DNA of 64,000 nt from Neopusillimonas maritima (GCF_040930455.2 NZ_CP170494.1); one strand, 5' to 3'. Shown: positions 26,246 through 35,367, numbered from the stretch's first letter. Notes: generated by a model from the sequence alone, not told the origin. Program-made: numbers and translations.

Positions 26246-27490
26246 TTACCTACTCAACTGGTCCAAAGCCTTAATCTCGGCGCGTTTAAACCACAGTAGC
26301 GCCAAGCCGGGCAAAGCAATGAAAACCGTCATAATGAAGAAAACAGGCCAGCCCAACGCCAGCACGATCGGTGGTGTCAACGGCCCCGCGAGATAAGTTC
26401 GCCCCACTGCCGACAAAGCCGACAAGAGCGCAAATTGCGTCGCCGAAAACTGCTGATTACATAGCGCCATAAGCAACGCAACAAAAGCCGCCGTCCCCAA
26501 TCCGCCGCAGACATTCTCTATTGCTACCACCAAGCCCATTGAATACAAATGGGGGGGGGTGACGGCCAGCACCCAATAGCCAAAGTTAGACACGGCCTGC
26601 AGCAATCCAAATAACATCAAAGCCCGGTACAACCCCATTTTCGACATGATGCTGCCACCTGCCAGCGCACCGATAATGGTTGCCGCCAAACCGAAAATTT
26701 TATTAATCGACCCAACCTCTTCCATACTGAAACCGGCGCCCCGAATAAGGAACGTCGTTGACAATGCCCCGGCAAATGCATCGCCTAACTTATAAAGCAC
26801 AATAAGCACAAGAATCAGAATGGCGCCACGTCGGCTGAAGAACTCTTTCAACGGCTCAACCACCGCCAGGCCCAAAGTGCGGGGCGCTTTTGCCACGATT
26901 TCCGGTTCCGGAGCAAGTATCGTGGCAACGGCACATACCAGCATGAACACGCCCATCAGCACGTAGGTATATTGCCAGCCCAACCAGGTACCGGCCAAAA
27001 TAAGCGCAAGACCACCTGACACAATCATGGCCAGGCGATAGCCCAATACTTTTAGAGCAGCCCCGGCGGCTCGCTCGTGATCCCGCAATACGTCGGTACT
27101 GTAAGCATCAAAGGCAATGTCTTGTGTCGCAGACAAGAAAGCAACAATAACCGCAAAAACCGCGAGCAAACCCAAGTGCGAGGACGGCGCCAAAAAGCCC
27201 ATGCCGGCAATAAATAAAGCCAGCAAAACCTGACTAAAAAACATCCAGCTACGACGACGCCCCAGAAAATCAGGCGCATAACGGTCAACCAGCGGCGCCC
27301 AAAGAAACTTGAGGGTATAAGCCGTTCCTACCAGCGTAAGAAAACCAATGCTCTGCAGTGATACACCATCGACCGTGGCCCACGCCTGCAAAGTGCCGCT
27401 GGTTAAAGCAAGCGGCAAACCACTGGCAAACCCCAACACCAATAGCGGATAAACCCGCGAGCTAGCATAAACGCTTTTCAGTAGAGAAAT
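26246..27490 (-). CDS. ampG: AmpG-family muropeptide permease, probably starting at ATT
   Basis: A ~414-aa MFS protein that should import anhydro-muropeptides for cell-wall recycling. LGFASGLPLALTSGTLQAW and the downstream WAPLVDRYAP are AmpG hallmarks. Conventional start codons only permit a TTG at 27442, which would cut off the first helix. The frame stays open upstream and encodes SLLKSVYASSRVYPLL, an N-terminus that fits AmpG proteins. No ATG, GTG or TTG exists for that longer form. An ATT at 27490 stands five bases after AAAGGGGG, an ideal ribosome-binding site, so I take ATT as the start; a CTG three codons later is another option. Confidence 0.82.
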   Translation of the reverse strand: MSLLKSVYASSRVYPLLVLGFASGLPLALTSGTLQAWATVDGVSLQSIGFLTLVGTAYTLKFLWAPLVDRYAPDFLGRRRSWMFFSQVLLALFIAGMGFLAPSSHLGLLAVFAVIVAFLSATQDIAFDAYSTDVLRDHERAAGAALKVLGYRLAMIVSGGLALILAGTWLGWQYTYVLMGVFMLVCAVATILAPEPEIVAKAPRTLGLAVVEPLKEFFSRRGAILILVLIVLYKLGDAFAGALSTTFLIRGAGFSMEEVGSINKIFGLAATIIGALAGGSIMSKMGLYRALMLFGLLQAVSNFGYWVLAVTPPHLYSMGLVVAIENVCGGLGTAAFVALLMALCNQQFSATQFALLSALSAVGRTYLAGPLTPPIVLALGWPVFFIMTVFIALPGLALLWFKRAEIKALDQLSR

Positions 27491-27504
27491 AACAACCCCC
27501 TTTG

Positions 27505-28140
27505 TCAGGAACGGGCCGGTTGCCGAAACGGTGACTCAAACCGGTAAACGACTAAAGTGCTACGCCAACTTTTAAAACGATGAATTTCGTTCTGTCGGTT
27601 AAACGCCGCAACATGCGTAACCCGCAAACCCAGCTTACGCGCCAGATCCTCAAAATCGCGCATGGTGCATAAATGAATGTTGGGGGTGTTATACCACTGA
27701 TAAGGCATCTCTCCGGTGACCGGCATGCGCCCCGCCAGAATGGATAAGCCATGGGTCCAGTACCCAAAATTGGGGAACGAAACAATACCGAATCGCGCAA
27801 CACGCGCCATTTCCCGCAAAATATGCTCTGTGCGATGCATGGATTGCAACGTTTGAGACAACACAACAGAATGGAACTGCTGATCGTCAAACAGGGCCAG
27901 CCCCTCTTCCAGGTTTTGCTGAATAACACGCACACCCCGCTTTACGGATGCAATAACACACTCATCGTCGAATTCAACACCGGCGCCGCTAACCTGTTTA
28001 TGGTCGCGCAAATAGGCCAATAACGTGCCGTCGCCGCAACCCAGGTCGAGCACACGACTGCCGGGTTCAACCCACCCCGCAATACGTCGCAAATCCGGGC
28101 GAGTGGTCATGTCGCCTTTGAAGGCAATAGGCTGTTTCAT
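27505..28140 (-). CDS. metW: Methionine biosynthesis protein MetW
   Basis: A 211-aa class I SAM-dependent methyltransferase-fold protein. The motif I glycine loop VLDLGCGDGTLLAYL and the following GAGVEFDDECV are intact, and RRIAGWVEPGSRV is typical of MetW. MetW acts with MetX in homoserine activation in many proteobacteria. The gene overlaps the end of metX by 4 bp, confirming translational coupling. Confidence 0.93.
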   Translation of the reverse strand: MKQPIAFKGDMTTRPDLRRIAGWVEPGSRVLDLGCGDGTLLAYLRDHKQVSGAGVEFDDECVIASVKRGVRVIQQNLEEGLALFDDQQFHSVVLSQTLQSMHRTEHILREMARVARFGIVSFPNFGYWTHGLSILAGRMPVTGEMPYQWYNTPNIHLCTMRDFEDLARKLGLRVTHVAAFNRQNEIHRFKSWRSTLVVYRFESPFRQPARS

Positions 28141-29366
28141 GCCAGCACCCCCAATGTTTCTGCGCGTTCACCCAAATTAAGCTCGCGGGCGATTTGATCG
28201 TAATACCCTTGCATTACGGCGTGATAGCGACGGTCGTCGAGCAAGAACGCATCGTGACCATGCGGGGCGTCGATTTCGGCATACGTTACCGGCAAATGAT
28301 TTTTCAGCAGGGCCTGAACAATTTCCCGGGAGCGCGAAGGTGGAAAACGCCAATCGGTTGTAAACGAAACCAGCAGGAAATTCGCCGTAGCGGTGGACAA
28401 CGCTTTGGCCAGGTCACCATGATAATGGCGTGCAGGGTCAAAATAATCGAGCGCACGTGTAATCAGCAAATACGTATTGGCGTCGAAATAATTGGAAAAC
28501 TTCTCGCCCTGGTAACGCAGATACGACTCCACTTCGAACTCGACATCGTACCCATAATGGAACTCGCCGTTTTCGGCTGGCGCACGCTGCGTGCGCCCGA
28601 ATTTCGCCGCCATATCGTCGTCGGACAAATAAGTGATATGTCCCACCATTCTGGCGAGTGCCAGGCCACGCCGAGGCACCGTATTATGGGCGTAATAATC
28701 GCCACCGTGGAAATCAGGATCGGTAATAATGGCGCGCCGCGCCACCTCATTAAAGCCAATATTCTGGGCCGACAACCGGGGGGTACTGGCAATAACGATA
28801 CAGTTTTCCACACGATCCGGGCACGTGATCGCCCACCCAAGCGCCTGCATGCCACCCAAGGATCCACCCATAACGGCGGCAAACTTCCGGATTCCGAAAT
28901 AGTCTGCCAGACGCGCCTGTGCGTGTACCCAGTCTTTCACGGTAAGCATTGGGAACGCGGCGCCCCAGGGCTTGCCGGTATCAGGGTTGATGCTGGCCGG
29001 CCCCGTCGACCCAAAACAGGAGCCGATATTATTCACGCCAATCACAAAAAAACGGTTGGTATCCAGCGCTTTTCCCGGCCCGACCATGTTGTCCCACCAG
29101 CCGACGTCCTTCGGATTCTCGGCGGAAATACCCGCCACATGGTGCGAAGCATTCAAGGCGTGGCAGACCAGTACTGCGTTGCTGCGGTCGTGGTTCAGCG
29201 TTCCGTAGGTTTCCACCGCCAGAGAGTATTGCGGCAAAACCTGGCCACTGGCTAACGCCAACGGCTCGGTGAAATGAATGTATTCGGGGGAAACAATGCC
29301 TACAGACCCTGGGGGAATTGGCGTGCTGTCTGGCTGTGAAGAAAAATTTTCAGTTGATTGGGTCAT
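28137..29366 (-). CDS. metX: Homoserine O-acyltransferase MetX
   Basis: A 409-aa alpha/beta-hydrolase-fold enzyme. It acylates homoserine as the first committed step of methionine synthesis, using acetyl- or succinyl-CoA. The nucleophile elbow GGSLGGMQALGW, NPDTGKPWGAAFPMLTV and the C-terminal DAPHGHDAFLLD (catalytic Asp/His region) are clear. A SAM-II riboswitch ends four bases before the ATG and overlaps the ribosome-binding site. The choice between acetyl and succinyl donor cannot be made safely by eye. Confidence 0.94.
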   Translation of the reverse strand: MTQSTENFSSQPDSTPIPPGSVGIVSPEYIHFTEPLALASGQVLPQYSLAVETYGTLNHDRSNAVLVCHALNASHHVAGISAENPKDVGWWDNMVGPGKALDTNRFFVIGVNNIGSCFGSTGPASINPDTGKPWGAAFPMLTVKDWVHAQARLADYFGIRKFAAVMGGSLGGMQALGWAITCPDRVENCIVIASTPRLSAQNIGFNEVARRAIITDPDFHGGDYYAHNTVPRRGLALARMVGHITYLSDDDMAAKFGRTQRAPAENGEFHYGYDVEFEVESYLRYQGEKFSNYFDANTYLLITRALDYFDPARHYHGDLAKALSTATANFLLVSFTTDWRFPPSRSREIVQALLKNHLPVTYAEIDAPHGHDAFLLDDRRYHAVMQGYYDQIARELNLGERAETLGVLA

Positions 29367-29370
29367 ATAG

Positions 29371-29430
29371 GGACCTCTTTAGCTGGATTTATCGCGCGCC
29401 CGCAAGCAGATCAAGCAAATCGGCGCTGAA
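29371..29430 (-). ncRNA. SAM-II riboswitch controlling metX
   Basis: Read on the minus strand, GCGCC opens a stem closed by GGCGC. The loop begins GATTTG. After the stem comes GCGATAAATCC and AGCTAAAGAGG. This order matches the SAM-II (metA) motif consensus: P1 stem, a GAUUU loop that pairs with downstream AAAUC as a pseudoknot, then the conserved AGCUAAA. The AGAGG at its 3' end is the metX ribosome-binding site, seven bases from the ATG. S-adenosylmethionine binding would therefore hide it and block translation. Confidence 0.87.
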
Positions 29431-29594
29431 AACGGAATTTTTTTGATTCTAACACTACTGCATGAAAGTACCAGGCACACACTGACAATCGACAAGAACC
29501 TGATGCGTCAGCCCCTAATTTTACGACCGCCCTGAAAATTGATACATTACAAGAACAATAAGTATTTTCGAACAATTTATAACAAAAACGATCC

Positions 29595-29858
29595 ATGCCA
29601 GAACAAACCAGCCTAGAACTGATCCGAAAAACCAGCAATTCTCCGCTCACATCGCGCCAAACCCAATGTCTTTATTGGGCCAGCATCGGTAAAACAAGTC
29701 GGGAAATGGGCCAAATCCTTACCATTTCAGAAAGCACAGCCAATTATCACGTTCGGGAAGCCTGTACAAAACTGGGTGTACACAGCCGGCAAGCAGGCAT
29801 TGTCAAAGCAATGAGCGCAGGCTATTTACCCCACTACAACAGCAAAATTACAGACTGA
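29595..29858 (+). CDS. LuxR-type helix-turn-helix protein without a sensor domain
   Basis: An 87-aa protein that is essentially only a LuxR/GerE DNA-binding domain: LTSRQTQCLYWASIGKTSRE, then the recognition segment STANYHVREACTKLGVHSR. The order of residues resembles the C-terminal half of quorum-sensing LuxR proteins, but the autoinducer-binding half is absent. The region upstream is A/T-rich and shows no lost N-terminal domain. It may act as a small constitutive regulator or as an antagonist of a full-length LuxR. Target genes are unknown. It converges on the lipoprotein gene with a 19-bp gap. Confidence 0.8.
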   Translation: MPEQTSLELIRKTSNSPLTSRQTQCLYWASIGKTSREMGQILTISESTANYHVREACTKLGVHSRQAGIVKAMSAGYLPHYNSKITD

Positions 29859-29877
29859 ATCGGCGAACACCTTCTCC

Positions 29878-30384
29878 TTAGAACCCCACACCCGCGAAAA
29901 ACTCCGTGGCATGTTCTTCCGGAAAAAGAGCTTGCGGCGCAACAACAATGCCCTCAAGCAGGTAGTCTGAAGTTATCCAGACTTTGGCAGACAACTGCAT
30001 ATCGCCGTTCGGCCCTTTGCCTGTTACAACAAAAAGCTCACCCGGAGCGGGTAAAGGGTTGGGTGTCGCCTGATTGAAGTTGCTGTAGAACGACGATACC
30101 ACCTGCCGATACAGCGCCTGCCGGGCTACTGCATTCTCCTGAAGACGAGCACCCAGCGGCGCGTGCCCGATCGCGAAAATGGCACTCTTCACTGTTGTAC
30201 CCGTCATCGATAAAACCAGCGTCTCTCCCTCAAAAATGAAACGCTTTTCATCCACCTTGGGCTTATCAGGGAAAATCGCGCTGACCGCGGCACCCGAAAT
30301 CGCCACCTCACGCCAGTTATATTCTGGTGAACAGGCAACCAAACCAATGAGTGCAAACAACGCACATAAAACTCGCAAAAACAC
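29878..30384 (-). CDS. Predicted lipoprotein of unknown function
   Basis: A 168-aa protein with a short hydrophobic signal ending in GLVAC, so Cys18 would be lipidated. The mature part reads as a compact soluble domain; WREVAISGAAVSAIFPDKP and FIFEGETLVLSM suggest a beta-rich fold. I do not recognise the family. It is convergent with the LuxR-type gene and divergent from gshA. Confidence 0.7.
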   Translation of the reverse strand: MFLRVLCALFALIGLVACSPEYNWREVAISGAAVSAIFPDKPKVDEKRFIFEGETLVLSMTGTTVKSAIFAIGHAPLGARLQENAVARQALYRQVVSSFYSNFNQATPNPLPAPGELFVVTGKGPNGDMQLSAKVWITSDYLLEGIVVAPQALFPEEHATEFFAGVGF

Positions 30385-30472
30385 TACACTTTCCCCTAAG
30401 ATTAAAAAGTAACGCCCATCAGACGACTCGGGTAAAATCCGCCGCTAACAACCAGAACACAATACGATTCAC

Positions 30473-32062
30473 ATGTCATCAAGCCCAGAACGAAATGCCT
30501 TGCTGCGCCCCCATACCGAGATTCTGACAGGAATCCTTCGGGGTATCGAAAAAGAGGGCCTGCGTGTCGACGAGCAAGGAAAGCTGGCGCTTACCCCTCA
30601 TCCGTCGCAACTAGGCAGTGCACTGACGCACCCGAAAATTACCACTGATTACGCAGAGGCGCTTCTGGAGCTCATCACCGAGACACACGGAAACGTAACC
30701 TCGCTGCGTGAAGAGCTCTGCGCTATTCATCGCTTTGTGGCAGGCAAACTGAACAATGAGATGATTTGGAATCAGTCGATGCCCCCCTTACTGCCGCCGG
30801 AACCCGATATTCCTATTGCGTGGTACGGGCCGTCGAATACAGGCATGCTCAAACATGTGTATCGTCGCGGCCTGGCCGAGCGTTATGGCAAAGCCATGCA
30901 ATGTATTGCCGGCGTTCATTACAACTTTTCATTGCCAGACGCGCTTTGGACTGTATTAAATACCGACGGCCAGGGTATTGAACAAATTCGTTCACGCGGC
31001 TATCTGGCACTGATCCGGAATTTTACCCGGTACTCATGGTTACTTATGTACCTGTTCGGCGCCTCCCCGGCCGTCTCAGAAAACTTTCTGTTAAATCGGC
31101 CTCACCAGCTTGAACGCCTCGACGCCGACACGTTTTATTTGCCGCATGCCACCAGCCTGCGCATGAGCGACCTGGGCTACAACAACAAAGCACAATCCGA
31201 ACTAGAGCTTTGCTACAACGATATTGAAACGTTTCTGAAACGCATGCACGATGCGGTTACCACACCCTGGGCCCCGTATCAGAAAATCGGCACTCATCGC
31301 GGTGAACAATGGATTCAGCTCAACACAAACCTGCTGCAAATAGAGAACGAATACTATTCAAGCATTCGCCCCAAGCGCGCAGTTGAACGTGGGGAGCGGC
31401 CCTCGGCGGCGCTCGCCGCCCGGGGGGTACAGTACATTGAAGTGCGCTGTCTTGATATCGACCCTGAATGCCCAATAGGCATTAGCGCGGAAACCTGTGC
31501 CTTCATGGACACTTTCCTGCTTTTCTGCGCAACGGAAGACAGCCCTATGTTCCCCAATAATGGGTTCTGCCGCGACAGCAGCGACAACTTTTCCGTTGTG
31601 GCAAAGCGTGGACGCGAACCCGGTCTGACACTTATCCGGCAAAACAAGTCCGTGCCGCTGGCGAACTGGGGGCATGAGCTTCTGGAACGCATGGCGCCGT
31701 ATGCAGAAATGCTCGACAGCGCGTATAAAACAAATCTCCACACGCAGGGCCTGCAGGCACAAAGAATCAAACTGGACGACACGAACGAAACGCCCTCGGG
31801 ACGCCTGCTGCAGACGCTTAAAGAGTCGGAACAATCGTTGCAGGCATTCACGCTCGCTCAAAGCAGACGGCATCACGAAACGCTTGCACGCGAACCGCTG
31901 CCGCCGGCCACCCAATCGGAGTTCGAACGCTTGACGGCGCAGTCGCTGGTCGACCAGATCGACATCGAAAAGAGCGACAACGAATCGTTTGAAGATTACG
32001 TTGCCCGCTACCATGCAGCGTTAAAACCCCCGGTTGTCGTGTGGGCCTTGCCCACCGAGTAA
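30473..32062 (+). CDS. gshA: Glutamate-cysteine ligase GshA
   Basis: A 529-aa enzyme of the gammaproteobacterial/betaproteobacterial GshA type. It makes gamma-glutamylcysteine, the first step of glutathione synthesis. Typical segments are GIEKEGLRVDEQGKLALTPH, ITTDYAEALLELIT, GVHYNFSLPD, NKAQSELELCYNDIETF and YIEVRCLDIDPECPIGI. The length and motif order are complete. The ATG at 30473 is used. The gene stands alone between the divergent lipoprotein and acnA. Confidence 0.94.
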   Translation: MSSSPERNALLRPHTEILTGILRGIEKEGLRVDEQGKLALTPHPSQLGSALTHPKITTDYAEALLELITETHGNVTSLREELCAIHRFVAGKLNNEMIWNQSMPPLLPPEPDIPIAWYGPSNTGMLKHVYRRGLAERYGKAMQCIAGVHYNFSLPDALWTVLNTDGQGIEQIRSRGYLALIRNFTRYSWLLMYLFGASPAVSENFLLNRPHQLERLDADTFYLPHATSLRMSDLGYNNKAQSELELCYNDIETFLKRMHDAVTTPWAPYQKIGTHRGEQWIQLNTNLLQIENEYYSSIRPKRAVERGERPSAALAARGVQYIEVRCLDIDPECPIGISAETCAFMDTFLLFCATEDSPMFPNNGFCRDSSDNFSVVAKRGREPGLTLIRQNKSVPLANWGHELLERMAPYAEMLDSAYKTNLHTQGLQAQRIKLDDTNETPSGRLLQTLKESEQSLQAFTLAQSRRHHETLAREPLPPATQSEFERLTAQSLVDQIDIEKSDNESFEDYVARYHAALKPPVVVWALPTE

Positions 32063-32171
32063 CGGATTCTGCGCAAACCAGCGTGAAACCATTCAACCCA
32101 GCGTGTAAGATAAGGGCTAACACTTAATACGTGGCCAACGCCCGGCCCTGCTATTTCCAGGAGATTGCGTC

Positions 32172-34979
32172 ATGACACATCCAAACAGCTTCGATGCCAA
32201 ACAAACATTAAAAGTTGGCAACGATTCCTACGAAATTTATCGGCTGGATGCCGTCAAGGGAAGCGGACTCAATGTCTCCAGCCTTCCCTACAGTTTAAAA
32301 ATTCTTCTTGAGAATTTATTACGTACCGAAAACGGTTCAGACGTAACGGCGGAAGACATTCGCGCACTGGCTGGATGGGACGAAAGTGCGCAACCCAACC
32401 GCGAAATTGCATTTACGCCGGCACGTGTTGTTTTACAAGACTTCACTGGCGTACCGGCGGTGGTCGACCTGGCCACCATGCGCGAAGCGGTAAAAGACTT
32501 AGGCGGCGACCCCACCAAAATTAACCCTCTGGCACCGGTTGAACTGGTCATTGACCACTCGGTAATTGTTGACGTGTTCGGGCAAAAAACCGCCTTCGAA
32601 CAGAACGTTGAAATTGAATACAAACGCAACCTTGAGCGTTATCAATTTCTGCGCTGGGGCCAGAATGCTTTCGAGAACTTTAAAGTTGTGCCGCCGGGCA
32701 CGGGTATTGTTCACCAGGTAAACCTCGAACACTTATCCCGAGTGGTCTTTACCAAAGACCAGAACGGCACTAAACAAGCCTACCCCGACACCTGTGTCGG
32801 TACCGATTCGCACACGCCTATGGTAAACGGCCTGGGTATCGTTGCTTGGGGCGTGGGCGGCATTGAGGCCGAAGCCGCCATGCTGGGCCAACCCATTTCC
32901 ATGCTTATCCCGCGCGTTGTCGGCTTCAAGCTGACCGGTTCACTACCCGAAGGCACCACCGCCACCGACTTGGTGTTAACCATTACCGAAATGCTGCGCA
33001 AACATCGCGTCGTTGGGAAATTCGTTGAGTTTTACGGGCCGGGTGTGGCCTCCGTGCCCCTCGCTAATCGGGCCACCATCGGCAACATGAGTCCGGAATA
33101 CGGCTCAACCATTGCTATCTTCCCGATCGACGACGAAACCCTCAACTATATGCGCCTTACCGGCCGGAGCAATGAACAAATTGCGTTGGTGGAGGCTTAT
33201 GCGAAAGAGCAAGGGCTATGGCACGACCCAAAGGCGCAGCCACGCTACTCTGAAACACTGGAACTGGATTTATCCACGGTGGTTCCGTCAATTGCAGGCC
33301 CCAAACGCCCTCAAGACCGCATTGCCTTAACAGATTCGAAAAGCTCTTTCCGCAGCGCCTTGTCTTCTTATGTCGAGCTGCCTGGCGGCAAACCGGTTGG
33401 CTACGACAAAGCGGTGGCCGAGTCATTTCCGGCTTCCGACCCCCCGGCACAAGACAGCAAAACCGCGCGTGCGCCCACACCCACCGACCACACCGAACAC
33501 GCAGAAACCAACCCTGCAGCAGATTCTGCACCGGTCAAATTCGCCGACGGCACCGAGTGCCGGATTAATCACGGGGCCGTCGTTATTGCAGCCATTACCT
33601 CCTGCACTAACACGTCTAACCCGGCCGTCATGATCGCCGCCGCACTATTGGCCAAGAAGGCAGTTGAAAAGGGCCTTAAGCGCAAACCGTGGGTTAAAAC
33701 CAGCTTGGCGCCCGGGTCGCGCGTCGTCACCGATTATTACGAACGCGCAGGACTCACCCCTTACCTGAACGAACTGGGCTTTAATTTGGTGGGCTACGGT
33801 TGCACAACCTGTATCGGTAACTCCGGGCCGCTGATTCCCGAAGTAAGTGAAGCCATCACGAACAATGACCTTTCCGTCGTATCGGTATTGTCGGGGAATC
33901 GCAACTTCGAAGGGCGCATTCACCCTGAAGTAAAAATGAACTACCTCATGTCGCCCCCACTGGTTGTGGCTTATGCCCTGGCGGGCACAATGGATCTGGA
34001 TCTGTACCGGGAACCCATTGGCCGGGATCACGATGGCAAAGACGTTTACTTGAAAGATATTTGGCCCTCCACCAGTGAAGTGCAAGCCGTTATTGACCAA
34101 GCTATTGCCGAAGACATGTACGCCACAGGTTACCGTGACGTATTCGCAGGCGACGAACGCTGGCAGGCATTGCCTACCCCATCGGGCCAATTGTTCGACT
34201 GGGACACACACTCTACTTATGTGCGCAAACCGCCTTACTTCGAGAATATGCCTCGCACGCCAGGCGCGGTTTCCGACATCAAAAACGCGCGTGTGCTGGC
34301 ACTACTGGGCGACTCCGTCACAACCGACCACATCAGCCCGGCCGGTTCTATCGCCAAAAACTCCCCAGCCGCACAATACTTGAAGGAACATGGCGTTGAA
34401 CCCGCCGACTTCAACTCTTATGGCTCACGTCGCGGCAACCACGAGGTCATGATCCGCGGCACGTTTGCCAACGTACGCCTGCGTAACCAGCTTGCACTGG
34501 AAACCGAGGGCGGGTACACACGTGATTTCACGCGCGCTGAAGGGCCCGTCACCACGATTTACGACGCATCACGCAACTATCTGCAAGCAAATACACCACT
34601 GGTGATTCTTGCCGGTAAAGAGTATGGTTCGGGCTCATCGCGAGACTGGGCTGCGAAAGGCACGGTTCTGTTGGGTGTACGCGCCGTTATTGCTGAGTCA
34701 TATGAACGCATCCACCGCTCTAACCTGCTGGGCATGGGGGTACTACCGCTTCAATTCCCCGATGGCCAAAGCGTCGAAACGCTTGGGCTGACCGGCGAAG
34801 AAAGTTTCGATATTTCAGGCATAGAGGCCTTGAATACCGACACCATTCCCAAGACTGTGGCGGTTAAAGCGGGGAATGTGGAGTTTGAGGCTATTGTAAG
34901 AATTGATACCCCCAGCGAGGCGCAGTACTACCGCAACGGCGGCATCATGCAATATGTGTTACGCAACTTACTTGATTAA
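32172..34979 (+). CDS. acnA: Aconitate hydratase AcnA
   Basis: A 935-aa aconitase of the AcnA/IRP1 type, interconverting citrate and isocitrate. The 4Fe-4S ligands lie in AAITSCTNTSNP and GYGCTTCIGNSGPL; the swivel domain holds LLGDSVTTDHISPAGSIA and GSRRGNHEVMIRG, and GSGSSRDWAAKGT is also present. GGAG precedes the ATG. It is longer than the ~890-residue E. coli enzyme. The extra residues form a polar linker at ~415-455, rich in Pro, Thr, Asp and Glu and containing ESFPASDPPA, inserted just before the first cluster-binding motif. Confidence 0.95.
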   Translation: MTHPNSFDAKQTLKVGNDSYEIYRLDAVKGSGLNVSSLPYSLKILLENLLRTENGSDVTAEDIRALAGWDESAQPNREIAFTPARVVLQDFTGVPAVVDLATMREAVKDLGGDPTKINPLAPVELVIDHSVIVDVFGQKTAFEQNVEIEYKRNLERYQFLRWGQNAFENFKVVPPGTGIVHQVNLEHLSRVVFTKDQNGTKQAYPDTCVGTDSHTPMVNGLGIVAWGVGGIEAEAAMLGQPISMLIPRVVGFKLTGSLPEGTTATDLVLTITEMLRKHRVVGKFVEFYGPGVASVPLANRATIGNMSPEYGSTIAIFPIDDETLNYMRLTGRSNEQIALVEAYAKEQGLWHDPKAQPRYSETLELDLSTVVPSIAGPKRPQDRIALTDSKSSFRSALSSYVELPGGKPVGYDKAVAESFPASDPPAQDSKTARAPTPTDHTEHAETNPAADSAPVKFADGTECRINHGAVVIAAITSCTNTSNPAVMIAAALLAKKAVEKGLKRKPWVKTSLAPGSRVVTDYYERAGLTPYLNELGFNLVGYGCTTCIGNSGPLIPEVSEAITNNDLSVVSVLSGNRNFEGRIHPEVKMNYLMSPPLVVAYALAGTMDLDLYREPIGRDHDGKDVYLKDIWPSTSEVQAVIDQAIAEDMYATGYRDVFAGDERWQALPTPSGQLFDWDTHSTYVRKPPYFENMPRTPGAVSDIKNARVLALLGDSVTTDHISPAGSIAKNSPAAQYLKEHGVEPADFNSYGSRRGNHEVMIRGTFANVRLRNQLALETEGGYTRDFTRAEGPVTTIYDASRNYLQANTPLVILAGKEYGSGSSRDWAAKGTVLLGVRAVIAESYERIHRSNLLGMGVLPLQFPDGQSVETLGLTGEESFDISGIEALNTDTIPKTVAVKAGNVEFEAIVRIDTPSEAQYYRNGGIMQYVLRNLLD

Positions 34980-35367
34980 CCTATAAGTTACCGTTATTTG
35001 GTATTCGGTAACGCTGGTCAAACTCTTGTTACTGCTATAAAATTGGGGCTACCAATAGAAAGGTAGCCCTTTTTATTGCAGGACGCACGGTTATGCTTCA
35101 AGAATACGGGCCGGAAACCCGTAGCTCCGCCGTGCCGAACGGCGAGTATAGCCGTATGAAAACCACCATTAACACCGGTTCTGTTCGCTTTCCGCAACAA
35201 ACAAACTTACAAATAGCTGACACAACGCCTATTCCTGTGTTGTACTCCACGCTCACAATAACCACACTGGTACACTAGTTATTAGTTTAGTAACTTTAAG
35301 TTGTATCGGTAACATACCGTTTTACCTGGTTTTTTGGTTGTGAGTCACGAGTTACAAAGGAGATAGG
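34980..35367. other. Intergenic region between acnA and the type I secretion operon
   Basis: This 388-bp gap holds a 7-bp stem (GTTACCG 34987-34993 with CGGTAAC 35006-35012), the acnA terminator at 35045-35074, and two small hairpins in the probable secretion-operon leader: ACGGG/CCCGT (35106-35122) and CGCCGT/ACGGCG (35128-35144). A palindrome CGGTA-ACA-TACCG (35307-35319) lies 49 bp before the GTG of the outer membrane protein gene. A 61-codon open frame at 35093-35278 has no recognisable features and is not called. I could not pick a convincing promoter by eye. Confidence 0.5.
35045..35074 (+). terminator. Rho-independent terminator after acnA
   Basis: GGGCTACC (35046-35053) pairs perfectly with GGTAGCCC (35062-35069) across an 8-nt loop and runs into TTTTT. 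It isolates acnA from the secretion operon. Confidence 0.88.

Noticed and set aside
28194..29255. Open frame of 353 codons antisense to metX
   Set aside because: It lies entirely opposite metX, whose motifs are complete. The translation has no recognisable domain or suitable start context, and long antisense frames are common opposite GC-rich genes.
33645..34211. 188-codon frame antisense to acnA
   Set aside because: It is a shadow of the conserved aconitase coding strand with no recognised product.
35100..35150. c-di-GMP-I riboswitch in the secretion operon leader
   Set aside because: The two hairpins do not show the conserved GEMM core sequences or the expected arrangement of stems, so it is not called.
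35093..35278. 61-codon open frame upstream of the secretion operon
   Set aside because: It has no ribosome-binding site, domain or signal peptide and overlaps the hairpins of the probable leader.
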